Source: Sporomusa ovata DSM 2662
Lineage (GTDB): Bacteria > Bacillota > Negativicutes > Sporomusales > Sporomusaceae
Direction of reading: 5' to 3'
DNA length: 64,000 nucleotides
Assembly: GCF_000445445.1 (NCBI RefSeq)
Contig: NZ_ASXP01000001.1
Coordinates: forward strand, 1,100,501-1,164,500
Of the stretch, positions 9,153-17,219 are shown piece after piece. A program made the position numbers and the translations under genes. The notes beneath the pieces are model-generated. The model saw nothing but the letters and a program-made list of their open reading frames with translations, did no database searches and was not told the origin of the DNA. The first letter of the stretch is position 1. Each line of letters starts with the position of its first letter.

Positions 9153-9292
9153 AATAAAGTCTTCGAATATCTAATTTAGATGCCCTTGATTTATAGAATT
9201 GCTACGTCAAATAAAGTTGTCGAATATTAAATAATAGTCAGTAATCTAATATTTAAAGCTCGCGATTTAATTACAAAATAAAGTTATCGAAT
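9153..9292 (+). repeat. Three imperfect direct repeats (AATAAAGTnnTCGAAT)
   Basis: The 16-mer occurs at 9153-9168, 9210-9225 and 9277-9292, differing only at positions 9 and 10. Spacing is 57 and 67 bases. If the group II intron is removed, the third copy lies about 11 bases before the AAAAAGGAG ribosome binding site of the 11670 gene, so these may be operator repeats of that gene or of a phage promoter. A looser match (AATAAGTCCTTATTCGAA) lies after that gene near 11897. Confidence 0.6.
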
Positions 9293-9303
9293 TTATACAT
9301 GAA

Positions 9304-9372
9304 ATAGGTGGATTAACAAAGTAACCCACCCCTTCCCGAACCGTACAAGCGACTTTCACCGCATACGGCTCT
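9304..9372 (-). ncRNA. Group II intron domains V and VI
   Basis: On the minus strand, 9371-9338 is a typical 34-nt domain V hairpin (starts GAGCCGTATGCGG, contains the GAAA-type turn TGAAAGTCGC, closes with GTACGGTTC). Domain VI follows as a GGTGGGTTA / TTAATCCACC stem (about 9331-9306) carrying the expected unpaired A for lariat formation. This supports a structurally intact splicing core. Confidence 0.85.
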
Positions 9373-9390
9373 CCATATTCCAAAAAAAAA

Positions 9391-11163
9391 TTATCGTCGG
9401 TTGAGTTGATTGAGTTGGAAGCTGTTAGCATCAACCCTAGCAAAGCAATCCCGGCACAGCGGTATCTGCCGTCGATTAATTGCAAGCATGACGGTGATAA
9501 TCGGTGAATAGGGCTTGACGAGTTTCTTTTTCGTTTTCCTGTGATACATGCTGACATGATGATGCGGATTGCCGCAAATGTAGCAAGTCCGGGAAAGCGG
9601 ATTTATCAAACTGTAGTCAGGTAGTTGAAAAGATGCGATAGCCGACTTAATGGTAGCAAAGAAACTCTTTTGTCGTGCAAATGATTTGTACAGAGCCAAA
9701 CTGACCGAACGGGCGTAACCCTTGGCGTTTTCATAATTCACAGTGAGTGCCTTACCATAGCGAGCAAACACTTTCTTGAGGCTGATGTCAAACTTGCGAG
9801 CTAGGGTTTTAGCGATGGAAAACTGCACAACGTATTGGATACGCCAACCTTCAAAGAAATTGCAGCAACCGCGCTGCTGAGTTAACAATCCTCGCAAAAC
9901 TTGGTTACCATACTTGATGATGTCTTCCGGAAGCTCTCGAAGAAGCCGGGTGATGCCGATAGGATAGCCAATTGCAGTACACATACCGTTATCCCGCAGT
10001 TTGTTCAAGATACCCTCCGTATTCATATGGACACAGAGGGCTGAATCAAAAGGGCGGATTTGAAATTTACTGTGCTTGCCATAGCCTTTGCGGATAATAT
10101 AACCCAGAAAAGCTACGTCATGATCAGCGGAATGTGTAATTTTAGTTTTCTCGTCGCTTAACCGGAGACAGAGTTTGTTTTGGAGGAAATCCTTGAGTTG
10201 TTGTTTTAAATTCACTGCATACGCTTTAGGGGCGATCAGGCCAATCAGAAAATCATCCGCATAGCGCACATATTTTATTCTGCGAAAATGAGGGTCATAT
10301 CTGTCTGTAGACGGGAGCTTGTTCATTTCGTTTAACAAGGCATTAACCATCTTCGAATCGCAGCCATTGTTGACTGCTTTCTTGTACTGGTACCTAGCCT
10401 TGGCGTATTGTGGATTTTGTCTGCGGTAGTCCCCCAGCGTGTCACGGTTGATAATGGACTCCATAAATCGGTCCAGCTTATCAAGATAGATGTTGCAGAG
10501 AATGGGGCTACAGCAAGAGCCTTGAGCGTTTCCGGTTTTATTCCTGTGATAACTATGCTGCATATCGAAATAACCGGCCTTGAGAACTTTATTAATGAGG
10601 CGGATAAAGCGCTCATCGTTAATCCGTTCTCGAAGTATTGACTCCAGTATGCGATGGTCAATTTCATCAAAACAAGCGGTAATGTCACCCTCAAGGAACC
10701 AAATGGTACCGTTCCAAGTCTCTACCTCGGCGATGGCACTTTGTGTAGAACGTTTTGGCCGGAATCCATGGGAGAGGCCGGAAAAGGTAGGCTCGTAGAT
10801 ACATTCTAAGATAATGCGGATGGCCTCCTGAACAAGTTTGTCCTTACCGTTGGGAAAACTTAACTTGCGCATTTTCCCGTTACTCTTTGGTATCATCATG
10901 GTTTTGTTTGGCTGAGGCTGATAGGACTCAGCGTGCATGGCAGCGATCAGTTCAGCAACCCACTCTTGGCAAAAGCCGTGCAGAGAAGTGCCATCAGAGC
11001 CAGATGTTTCTGCACCATCATTAGACTTGACGGAGTTGTAGGCAATGATGTACAAATCCTTATCGTACAATAGCCGATAGAGATCACTGTTGACATACTC
11101 ATGATTGGCGGCGTTTCGACGACGATAACCTTCCAATTTCTGCATGAGTTTCGATTGCTCCAT
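9391..11163 (-). CDS. ltrA: Group II intron reverse transcriptase/maturase
   Basis: 590 residues; start ATG with GAAAGGAG nine bases upstream. The reverse transcriptase fingers-palm (about 85-370) includes PKSNGKMRKLSFPN, the LEGDITACFDEID block, QGSCCSPILCN and the catalytic YVRYADDFLIG, so the polymerase looks intact. A maturase (X) domain follows (about 420-510). The C-terminus has a Cys-x2-Cys ... Cys-x2-Cys HNH-type endonuclease module, but expected histidines appear changed (MYH in place of MHH; CRDCF in place of CxxCH), so second-strand cleavage may be lost. Role: splicing and retrohoming of the intron. Confidence 0.93.
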   Translation of the reverse strand: MEQSKLMQKLEGYRRRNAANHEYVNSDLYRLLYDKDLYIIAYNSVKSNDGAETSGSDGTSLHGFCQEWVAELIAAMHAESYQPQPNKTMMIPKSNGKMRKLSFPNGKDKLVQEAIRIILECIYEPTFSGLSHGFRPKRSTQSAIAEVETWNGTIWFLEGDITACFDEIDHRILESILRERINDERFIRLINKVLKAGYFDMQHSYHRNKTGNAQGSCCSPILCNIYLDKLDRFMESIINRDTLGDYRRQNPQYAKARYQYKKAVNNGCDSKMVNALLNEMNKLPSTDRYDPHFRRIKYVRYADDFLIGLIAPKAYAVNLKQQLKDFLQNKLCLRLSDEKTKITHSADHDVAFLGYIIRKGYGKHSKFQIRPFDSALCVHMNTEGILNKLRDNGMCTAIGYPIGITRLLRELPEDIIKYGNQVLRGLLTQQRGCCNFFEGWRIQYVVQFSIAKTLARKFDISLKKVFARYGKALTVNYENAKGYARSVSLALYKSFARQKSFFATIKSAIASFQLPDYSLINPLSRTCYICGNPHHHVSMYHRKTKKKLVKPYSPIITVMLAINRRQIPLCRDCFARVDANSFQLNQLNRR

Positions 11164-11669
11164 TCAAAGCAACTCCTTTCAAAATGGGAACTTGGAATAC
11201 TGCCCCCCTTCACCATGGACCTTCCATTACAGAAGGTCGTTAGGCTACTATTAGGGCTCTCTGCCATATACCGAAGGGGTACTTAGGCAGGTCACGTTTG
11301 ACAACCCCATATAGTGTATCCATACGTAGGTATCCGGTTGGTCGTTACCCTGCTTACCACAGGTGTGTCAATGGGCCTGCTTATACCCAATCTCTCCTAT
11401 ATTGGAGATACCCATTGATACCGGAATGTCCGGCAGCGTTCCTGGCCACAGACCCGGATTCAGCCCCAAAGGCTTTACCATATATGGCCTGACTCGCCAG
11501 GCCACTCGACAGCAGGCGCTGTCTAATCCTGACTTTACCGACATGCTGTTGTCCCCCAGAGGCTTTCGCGTGAGGTAAGTCGGTTGTCTTACATCGCAAC
11601 GCAGGAGCGATGATTTCTGTGAAATATATATGAAGCGCGCAACGTGCGCACAAAAAGGAGAGAAATAAA

Positions 11670-11897
11670 ATGAATTTTATAAAAGTACATTCATCCATTA
11701 AAGATGCTAATGATGATTTAGAGTTTGCTTTAGAAAAAGCTGAAATACTCAGTGCAGAGTGCGACTATCAATGCAAAGAAGTTGAAGATGCAAAAATAAA
11801 CCTAAAAAAAGCACTTGAGTTATCTCAAAAAGCTGAAGCAATTCTTCGGGAAATTGCTTCAGGAGAACAAGAGGAAGAAGATAAATATTTACCCTAA
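11670..11897 (+). CDS. Small coiled-coil protein
   Basis: 75 residues, strongly acidic, nearly all helix with heptad-like spacing (DANDDLEFALEKAE, INLKKALELSQKAEAIL) and an acidic tail GEQEEEDKYLP. AAAAAGGAG is 10 bases upstream of ATG. The group II intron lies directly before this ribosome binding site on the opposite strand, which separates the gene from its original promoter region and from the three repeats at 9153-9292. No family recognised; probably the last gene of the prophage or a small accessory gene. Confidence 0.6.
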   Translation: MNFIKVHSSIKDANDDLEFALEKAEILSAECDYQCKEVEDAKINLKKALELSQKAEAILREIASGEQEEEDKYLP

Positions 11898-12196
11898 ATA
11901 AGTCCTTATTCGAAAACATTATTCGGTTTCAAATAACTTTTTTATTAGAATCGACTACTTTATTATTTTGTTACACCTGATAGGTGGCGTTTTGTTTTTA
12001 AATGCATATAATATAATAGGAAGAAACTTATTATGAAAATAAAAACAACCTCTTATATTGAAATAAGAGGTTTGTTGAATACGTTGTAATATCTGCTTTT
12101 AAATTATTCGTTAGAAGAATGTTAGAAGTTTACTTCCTATTATGCTTTTTAGAGATTTATCAAGGCTTCGGGATGCCTGATATTACTGGGTTTATC
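11898..12196. other. AT-rich intergenic region between small ORF and tRNA-Pro
   Basis: About 300 bases with no supported gene. It contains a minus-strand terminator (12041-12072) downstream of the tRNA and AT-rich sequence such as ATATAATATAATAGG. If the tRNA was the phage integration site, this stretch would be the phage-side flank. Confidence 0.6.
12041..12072 (-). terminator. Terminator downstream of tRNA-Pro
   Basis: On the minus strand a perfect 10-bp stem (AACCTCTTAT / ATAAGAGGTT, loop TTCAAT) is followed by GTTTTTATTTT. It lies 125 bases past the tRNA 3' end in the direction of tRNA transcription; the plus-strand side lacks a T run. Confidence 0.75.
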
Positions 12197-12273
12197 TGGT
12201 CGGGGCGACAGGATTCGAACCTGCGGCCTCTTGGTCCCGAACCAAGCGCGCTACCAAACTGCGCTACGCCCCG
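12197..12273 (-). tRNA. tRNA-Pro (anticodon CGG)
   Basis: The minus strand folds as a cloverleaf: 7-bp acceptor CGGGGCG / CGCCCCG, D-arm GCGCAGTTTGGTAGCGC, anticodon stem CTTGG/CCAAG with loop TTCGGGA (anticodon CGG, reads CCG), T-arm with GGTTCGAATCC, discriminator A and an encoded CCA at 12199-12197. Its 3' end points at the prophage, the orientation expected for a tRNA used as phage attachment site. Confidence 0.96.
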
Positions 12274-12440
12274 GCTCACATTTATTAAGTATACACATTC
12301 ATAATACTGTTGTCAACAGTGGAAAATTGTAAATTATAAGGATTGTTGAATGGTACATTATGAGTCTTAAGTCCCACAGGAATTTTATAGAAAATGTCGA
12401 AATCGAGAAAAGACAGATTAAAGTAAATGGAGGTATGTTT

Positions 12441-13148
12441 TTGAAGTTAGTCAAAATTACTCTTGTTATGGTTGTTTTTATAGTTGCATTGCTATTAACT
12501 CCTGGTAATTCAGCTCTTGCATCAGGCCAGGATATGCCGGTATTAAGGATAGGAGACGCTAATGATGCTGTTTACACCTTACAGAGAGAACTTAAAAAAA
12601 GAGGTTTTTATCAGTCAGATGTGGATGGCAAATTTGGCTCAGATACTAAGGAAGCTGTTCTTGAATTCCAACAGATGATTGGAATTCAAGTTGATGGTAT
12701 TGTTGGTTTCGAAACATGGCAGACGCTTCGCAGCTTTACAGGTACTGCTGAATCAAGTCGTGGTAATTATAATGGAAAACTTGGACGGCAACTTGCTAAT
12801 TTTGCCCAAGGGTTTCTAGGCGTGCCTTATACTTGGGGAGGGGCTGCTCCTGGTGGTTTTGATTGCTCTGGCTTTGTTTACTATGTGTATAGCCAATATG
12901 GTATCTCGTTGCCAAGGGTTGCAGATGAACAATATAATTATGGGCGAAGGGTGTCAATGAATGACATTCAGCCTGGTGACTTAGTTTTCTATAGTACCTA
13001 TACCCCTGGTCCTTCACATGTTGGTATATATGTGGGAAATGGGCAATTTATCCATGCTAGTTCTGGTGCCAGTGAAGTAACCTTGACTGCAATGTCTAAG
13101 GACTATTACCAGACGCGTTTTTTAGGAGCTTTCCGTATAGTTAGATAA
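12441..13148 (+). CDS. Peptidoglycan-binding NlpC/P60 endopeptidase
   Basis: Secreted cell-wall hydrolase of about 235 residues. The TTG at 12441 is preferred because GGAGGT lies six bases upstream; the ATG at 12435 directly abuts that site. Signal peptide about 1-27 (ends NSALA). Residues ~33-95 form a PG_binding_1 domain (LQRELKKRGFYQSDVDGKFG, EFQQMIGIQVDGIVG). The NlpC/P60 catalytic domain follows: Cys in GGFDCSGFVYYVY, His in PGPSHVGIYVG and a third polar residue in FIHASSG. It hydrolyses stem-peptide bonds (D-Glu to diamino acid). Stands alone; a terminator follows. Confidence 0.93.
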   Translation: MKLVKITLVMVVFIVALLLTPGNSALASGQDMPVLRIGDANDAVYTLQRELKKRGFYQSDVDGKFGSDTKEAVLEFQQMIGIQVDGIVGFETWQTLRSFTGTAESSRGNYNGKLGRQLANFAQGFLGVPYTWGGAAPGGFDCSGFVYYVYSQYGISLPRVADEQYNYGRRVSMNDIQPGDLVFYSTYTPGPSHVGIYVGNGQFIHASSGASEVTLTAMSKDYYQTRFLGAFRIVR

Positions 13149-13194
13149 TATATATTCCGCTTTTACCTGTTTTATATATAGCGGTAATCAAAAA

Positions 13195-13218
13195 TAGCCG
13201 GTTATCCGGTTATTTTTT
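13195..13218 (+). terminator. Terminator after NlpC/P60 gene
   Basis: 7-bp stem TAGCCGG / CCGGTTA (one G-T pair), loop TTAT, then six T. Ends the 12441 transcript before rsmD. Confidence 0.75.
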
Positions 13219-13343
13219 GTTTGTCTACTATTGAGGCGGGTATACTAGAAGACAAATATTATTTTTCTCAAAAAGTGCTGTGGTTGTTTAAATGTGCTAA
13301 AATACTAATGTTAAGTGAATCTAAATTACAATTTGAGGTAGGT

Positions 13344-13925
13344 ATGCGGATTATTACAGGAATTGCCAAAGGAATCAAGCTTAAAGCACCTAAAGGACTT
13401 GATGTGCGTCCTACGGCTGACCGGGTTAAGGAATCTATATTTAATATTCTTGCAAACTTAGAAGTGCAAGTTGATCGAAATGCAATTATGGGTGCGAAAG
13501 TACTGGACTTATTTGCCGGTACAGGTAATTTGGGATTGGAGGCCTTAAGCCGAGGAGCAGTCCATGCGTTATTTGTAGACCATAGTATAGTCAGTCTAGC
13601 GACAACAAAAGAAAACATTAATCATGCTGATTTAAGTAAAGTGTCTGAAGTTTACCGTGGTGACTCTCTAAAAACATTGGATAAATTAGCCCAATCAGGG
13701 CGGTCATTCACGCTTATATTTGTAGACCCTCCATATAATCAGGGATTGGTAAATGCTGTGCTGCAAAAACTTGATAATACTGATGTTGTTGAAAACGGCG
13801 GACTAATTGTTGTTGAATACTCTAAACATGAACAACTAAATGCGGATTGGCAACACTTGAAGCTAGTTCGTAACGAACGTTATGGGGAAACATTGGTGGC
13901 TTTTTTGTCCAGATGGAAAGGTTAA
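13344..13925 (+). CDS. rsmD: 16S rRNA (guanine-966-N2)-methyltransferase
   Basis: 193 residues with ATG at 13344 behind GAGGTAGG; the frame is open further upstream but lacks a site. Starts MRIITGIAKGIKLKAPKG and has RPTADRVKESIFNIL, typical of RsmD. SAM-binding motif I is VLDLFAGTGNLGLEALSRGA, and the catalytic motif is DPPY in FVDPPYNQG. Modifies 16S rRNA in the 30S subunit. The rsmD-coaD pairing is conserved in Firmicutes. Confidence 0.95.
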   Translation: MRIITGIAKGIKLKAPKGLDVRPTADRVKESIFNILANLEVQVDRNAIMGAKVLDLFAGTGNLGLEALSRGAVHALFVDHSIVSLATTKENINHADLSKVSEVYRGDSLKTLDKLAQSGRSFTLIFVDPPYNQGLVNAVLQKLDNTDVVENGGLIVVEYSKHEQLNADWQHLKLVRNERYGETLVAFLSRWKG

Positions 13926-13942
13926 CTTTCCCTGGATTGAAC

Positions 13943-13988
13943 GACTAAGGCTTCTGCCTGCGTCCTAAAGGACGGCACAAGCCAAGTC
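13943..13988. repeat. Compound palindrome between rsmD and coaD
   Basis: A 46-base nested hairpin: GACT/AGTC outer arms, then GGCTT/AAGCC, TGCC/GGCA and GTCCT/AGGAC around an A-rich loop, with small bulges. There is no T run, so it is not a normal terminator. It could be a REP-like extragenic palindrome, an mRNA stabiliser or a processing site. Confidence 0.6.
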
Positions 13989-14032
13989 TTATCTTAACGC
14001 GATATTACGAATTACTTCAGGAGGAAGCTGAT

Positions 14033-14518
14033 ATGCGGATAGGGGTTTGCCCTGGAAGTTTTGATCCGGTTACAAACGGGCATGTGGATATATTCTCGCG
14101 GGCTAGTAAAATGTTTGATTTAGTCATTGCAGCTGTTTTTCATAATCCTAACAAAAAACCACTGTTTACCATGGAAGAACGGGTGGAAATGTTAAATCTG
14201 GCAACTAAGGATATTACTAATATCAAGGTTGATAGTTTTTCCGGTCTTTTATATGATTATGTGCTGCAGCAAAATAGTAATTTTATTGTTCGGGGCTTAA
14301 GAGCTTTGAGTGATTTTGAATATGAATTTCAACGCGCTTTGCTCATTAAAAAAATAGTTCCGGAAATAGAAACAATTTTTATGATGACAAGTAATGAGTA
14401 TTCATTTGTTAGTTCAAGTAGTATTAAAGAATTGGCTAAATTTGGTGGACCAATTACTGGTTTGGTACCTGAATGCTTAGAAGAAAAAATTACAAAAAGA
14501 ATTCGTGAAAAAAGCTAG
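14033..14518 (+). CDS. coaD: Phosphopantetheine adenylyltransferase
   Basis: 161 residues, full length for the family, start after CAGGAGGAAGC. The nucleotidyltransferase signature PGSFDPVTNGHVDI is at residues 7-20 (TNGH at 14-17), and the C-terminal signature YSFVSSSSIKE is present, as is RGLRALSDFEYE for ligand binding. Converts 4'-phosphopantetheine plus ATP to dephospho-CoA, the penultimate step of CoA synthesis. It lies between rsmD and a coiled-coil gene as in related Firmicutes. Confidence 0.97.
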   Translation: MRIGVCPGSFDPVTNGHVDIFSRASKMFDLVIAAVFHNPNKKPLFTMEERVEMLNLATKDITNIKVDSFSGLLYDYVLQQNSNFIVRGLRALSDFEYEFQRALLIKKIVPEIETIFMMTSNEYSFVSSSSIKELAKFGGPITGLVPECLEEKITKRIREKS

Positions 14519-14546
14519 AATTGTTTGAAGGGGAAGGGAGAAGATT

Positions 14547-15008
14547 ATGAGTATTGACAAGTTGTTAGATGAGATGGAAACTATACTGGTTGAGGCGACC
14601 CGCCTACCCTTTACGAATAAGCGGGTTATTGAAGAAGATGATTTGGCAAAATTCCTAGATGACTTCCGTGAACTGCTTCCTAAGGAGCTTGAGGAAGCAA
14701 AACGGATTATCGCTGATCGTCAGCGTATTCTTGATGAAGCACAAAAAGAAGCACAAAATATCGTAGAACAAGCTAAAACCTATGTTATTAAGCTTACAGA
14801 TGAAAATATTATTAATAAACAGGCCCAGGAGCAAGCAAATGACCTTATGACGCAAGCTAGTTTAACTGCTAAAAACCTACAAAATGATGCTGTCAATTAT
14901 GCAGACGAAGTATTTAAGCATGTTTTGAATAACCTGGAGCAAACACTAGAAGTAGTTAGGCAGGGACATCGTGATTTGCAGCAAAATAAAAATAATTTAA
15001 CAAAATAG
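14547..15008 (+). CDS. Coiled-coil protein, ATP-synthase-B-like
   Basis: 153 residues, start after GGGGAAGGGAG, 28 bases behind coaD. Residues 1-45 carry a short N-terminal module (LLDEMETILVEATRLPF), then one long Ala/Gln/Glu-rich coiled coil (about 50-145). No membrane segment or signal peptide. It resembles proteins in this position in Firmicutes that are often annotated ATPase or DivIVA-like, but there is no P-loop, so ATPase is not supported. Role unknown, perhaps cell-envelope or division scaffold. Confidence 0.75.
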   Translation: MSIDKLLDEMETILVEATRLPFTNKRVIEEDDLAKFLDDFRELLPKELEEAKRIIADRQRILDEAQKEAQNIVEQAKTYVIKLTDENIINKQAQEQANDLMTQASLTAKNLQNDAVNYADEVFKHVLNNLEQTLEVVRQGHRDLQQNKNNLTK

Positions 15009-15009
15009 A

Positions 15010-15030
15010 AAAAGGAGCTAGGCTCCTTTT
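15010..15030. terminator. Bidirectional terminator between convergent genes
   Basis: AAAAGGAGC / GCTCCTTTT, 9-bp perfect stem with a TAG loop. A-rich on one side and T-rich on the other, it can stop transcription of the 14547 gene and of ylbJ, whose last codons it overlaps. Confidence 0.75.
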
Positions 15031-16277
15031 CTATTCGCATAGCGATAGATTCCTCTTAGCAGATGAACTGCAATTGACATTACAATCAGGATGCTAAGCA
15101 GTATTCCAATTTGATACGTAGTCTGCTCAATTCTAGTCAGCCAAAAAATAAAACTATTACTTTGACTCATAGTCATGGATGCGGGAATAACCATTAGTGT
15201 GGTAAGGCGTTGTCCTGATCCAAGCAGTAATACGGTGAGGATAGCTGCAAGTACGGCGTGCAGCAGTCTACCTACTATGTAAGGAGTCATACGAATACCT
15301 GATTCGATAACAATACTGGCTACCTGGCCGTGTACACAAAGACCGCTCCAAGCAATTATGGCACTGGCAATAGCAACTTTTTCAACTAGAGGAGCCGCTA
15401 CTTGACTGACTGCTAGTGTTCCTAAATCAATTTCCAGGAAACCGCTTACCAATGCCGGAGCCAGGTTGGTATTATAGTTGATCAAGCTTAGTGCGGATGC
15501 AAATATGTCAGTCAGGATATCAGTAATGCCAACTATCGTCATGATACGAATAAATACGGAGAATACAATGATAAAGCCACCAATCAATATAATGGTATTC
15601 ATGGATAATTTTACAGCATCACCAAGCAATTGCCCTGATGAGCGCTTATCTTCTTGACGGGCTTTGTATAAGGCCCGAAAGGCACGAATAATGATATTGC
15701 CGCTTGCTGCTGGAGTATCGGGGGAATAGCTATCCCTGCTCCGGCCATGAAATCGGAAAGCAACCCCAACGAGAAAACTTGATATGTAATGGGCCAGGGC
15801 AATGGTTGCTCCTAATTCAGGCATACCAAACATACCTACTGCTACAGCTCCAAACATAAATAGTGGATCAGCAGTGTTAGTGAAAGATAGCAGGCGCTCG
15901 GCCTCGACAGCTGTACAAAGTTGGTTTTTTCGAAAGCGGCAGGTTATTACAGCATCCATGGGGTAGCCTGATGCAAGTCCCATGGACATGGCAAAAGCAC
16001 CAACACCGGGGACATTGAAAATAGGTCTCATCAACGGTTCCAGTAAAACACCGATGAAGTGAACAACACCAATTCCCATAAGTATCTCGGACAAAATAAA
16101 AAAAGGCAGCAGAGCGGGAAAAACTACATTCCACCATAGGTTCAAGCCCATGATGGCCGAATCAAAGGTTTCTTTAGGATACGTAACCATAGTAATGGTA
16201 ATAAATACAGTACAAAAGGCCATAAAATATACTAGTAGTCGTGAACGATAACGCCTGCCACTGCCCCAAGTCCGCAT
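15018..16277 (-). CDS. ylbJ: Sporulation integral membrane protein YlbJ
   Basis: 419 residues, polytopic membrane protein with about eight hydrophobic helices and nucleoside-recognition (gate) domain features, e.g. GLNLWWNVVFPALLPFFIL and GLASGYPMDA early, and the second gate half (SMNTIILIGGFIIVFSVF) near 225. Matches YlbJ, a sigma-E-dependent membrane protein needed for spore cortex formation in Bacillus. Divergent from the patatin-like gene, as ylbJ and ylbK neighbour each other in Bacillus. Supports an endospore-forming host. Confidence 0.93.
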   Translation of the reverse strand: MRTWGSGRRYRSRLLVYFMAFCTVFITITMVTYPKETFDSAIMGLNLWWNVVFPALLPFFILSEILMGIGVVHFIGVLLEPLMRPIFNVPGVGAFAMSMGLASGYPMDAVITCRFRKNQLCTAVEAERLLSFTNTADPLFMFGAVAVGMFGMPELGATIALAHYISSFLVGVAFRFHGRSRDSYSPDTPAASGNIIIRAFRALYKARQEDKRSSGQLLGDAVKLSMNTIILIGGFIIVFSVFIRIMTIVGITDILTDIFASALSLINYNTNLAPALVSGFLEIDLGTLAVSQVAAPLVEKVAIASAIIAWSGLCVHGQVASIVIESGIRMTPYIVGRLLHAVLAAILTVLLLGSGQRLTTLMVIPASMTMSQSNSFIFWLTRIEQTTYQIGILLSILIVMSIAVHLLRGIYRYANRKGA

Positions 16278-16394
16278 ATATTAATCTCCTCCTCCAAGCC
16301 GTGCGGTTTGATAATATATATATTGATAGGCAAGCGGTAATATAACTAAAATGAAGTATCAAATACACTTAGTTGTATTGGAGGAGGATAAATT

Positions 16395-17219
16395 GTGTTA
16401 CCAAAAATAGGTTTGGCTTTAGGATCCGGCGGTTTACGGGGGATTGCGCATATTGGAGTGTTAAAGGTACTCAGAAATCATCAGATACCGATAGATTATA
16501 TTGCTGGTTGTAGTATTGGCAGCTTGATTGGCGCGCTGTATGCCGCAGGGCTTGACCCGGAAACTATCTTGAAATTAGCCAAAAATTTAAAAAAACGTCA
16601 CTGGTTGGATTTTGTAATCCCTCAGATGGGAATTGTTGCCGGCGAACGGGCGCTAGCGACAATTCGTCTACTAACAAAACAAAAGACGTTTGCAGATTTA
16701 AAAATTCCGCTTGCAATTGTTGCAACCGAACTAAACAGTGGACAGGAAGTTGTCTTTACCGAAGGGGATGTTGCCAAGGCAGTAAGGGCTAGTATTTCTG
16801 TACCGGGAGTGTTTATTCCTTTTGCTATTGATGATGTACTATTCATAGATGGTGCAGTTATCAATCCGACCCCTATTGATACGGTGAGGAATATGGGCGC
16901 AGATGTTGTGATTGCTGTTGATTTGGCGCATGCAGGTACAGTATGCAATATCAGTAACATGTTTGATGTAATCATTCAATCCATTGATATTATGGAACGA
17001 GAATTATGCAGGCAGCGCCAGCCTGATTGTGATATTCTTATTCAGCCTGATGTGGGTAAGCTGTCACCCAGTTCTTTTGATACAATGGATGAGTGTGCTT
17101 TAGCAGGAGAATTGGCCGCTGAAGCAGTCATTCCGGAAATTAAGAAATTATTGTCTAGTCCGGTATATAGTGTGGCGAAGTCTGATAATCCTGACCACCT
17201 GACCGCCACTGATCATTAG
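16395..17219 (+). CDS. Patatin-like phospholipase (RssA/YlbK family)
   Basis: 274 residues from GTG behind GAGGAGGA. Patatin features: oxyanion motif GSGGLRGIAHIG (about 11-22), nucleophile Ser in GCSIGSLIGALYAAG and the catalytic Asp in FIDGAVINPTP (DGA). A cytoplasmic serine hydrolase acting on lipids; physiological substrate unknown. The last 65 bases overlap the 3' end of tmcAL on the other strand, so both C-termini are encoded by shared DNA. Confidence 0.93.
   Translation: MLPKIGLALGSGGLRGIAHIGVLKVLRNHQIPIDYIAGCSIGSLIGALYAAGLDPETILKLAKNLKKRHWLDFVIPQMGIVAGERALATIRLLTKQKTFADLKIPLAIVATELNSGQEVVFTEGDVAKAVRASISVPGVFIPFAIDDVLFIDGAVINPTPIDTVRNMGADVVIAVDLAHAGTVCNISNMFDVIIQSIDIMERELCRQRQPDCDILIQPDVGKLSPSSFDTMDECALAGELAAEAVIPEIKKLLSSPVYSVAKSDNPDHLTATDH

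Larger units (their letters stand above)
9304..11651 (-). mobile_element. Group II intron with reverse transcriptase
   Basis: Read on the minus strand, the element begins at 11651 with GTGCG (the group II 5' consensus GUGYG) and ends near 9304 with a domain V/VI pair; the reverse transcriptase lies in between in the domain IV position. About 490 bases of non-coding domains I-III precede the protein. The exact 3' end (CCACCTAT, ending in AY) could be off by a few bases. The 5' exon ends CTCTCCTTTTT and intron position ~11391-11396 reads GGAGAG on the minus strand, a possible EBS2 partner, which is inference. On the plus strand the flanks join to recreate an intact ribosome binding site for the 11670 gene. 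Confidence 0.88.

Noticed and set aside
10332..11286. ORFs opposite or inside the reverse transcriptase
   Set aside because: Shadow frames of a strong coding gene.
11298..11640. Several short ORFs on both strands in the intron 5' region
   Set aside because: They lie in domains I-III of the group II intron RNA and have no ribosome binding sites or protein-like composition.
12119..12304. 61-codon plus-strand ORF ending in a typical [18 protein letters not shown] peptide
   Set aside because: It is the antisense reading of tRNA-Pro, a known annotation artefact; no ribosome binding site.
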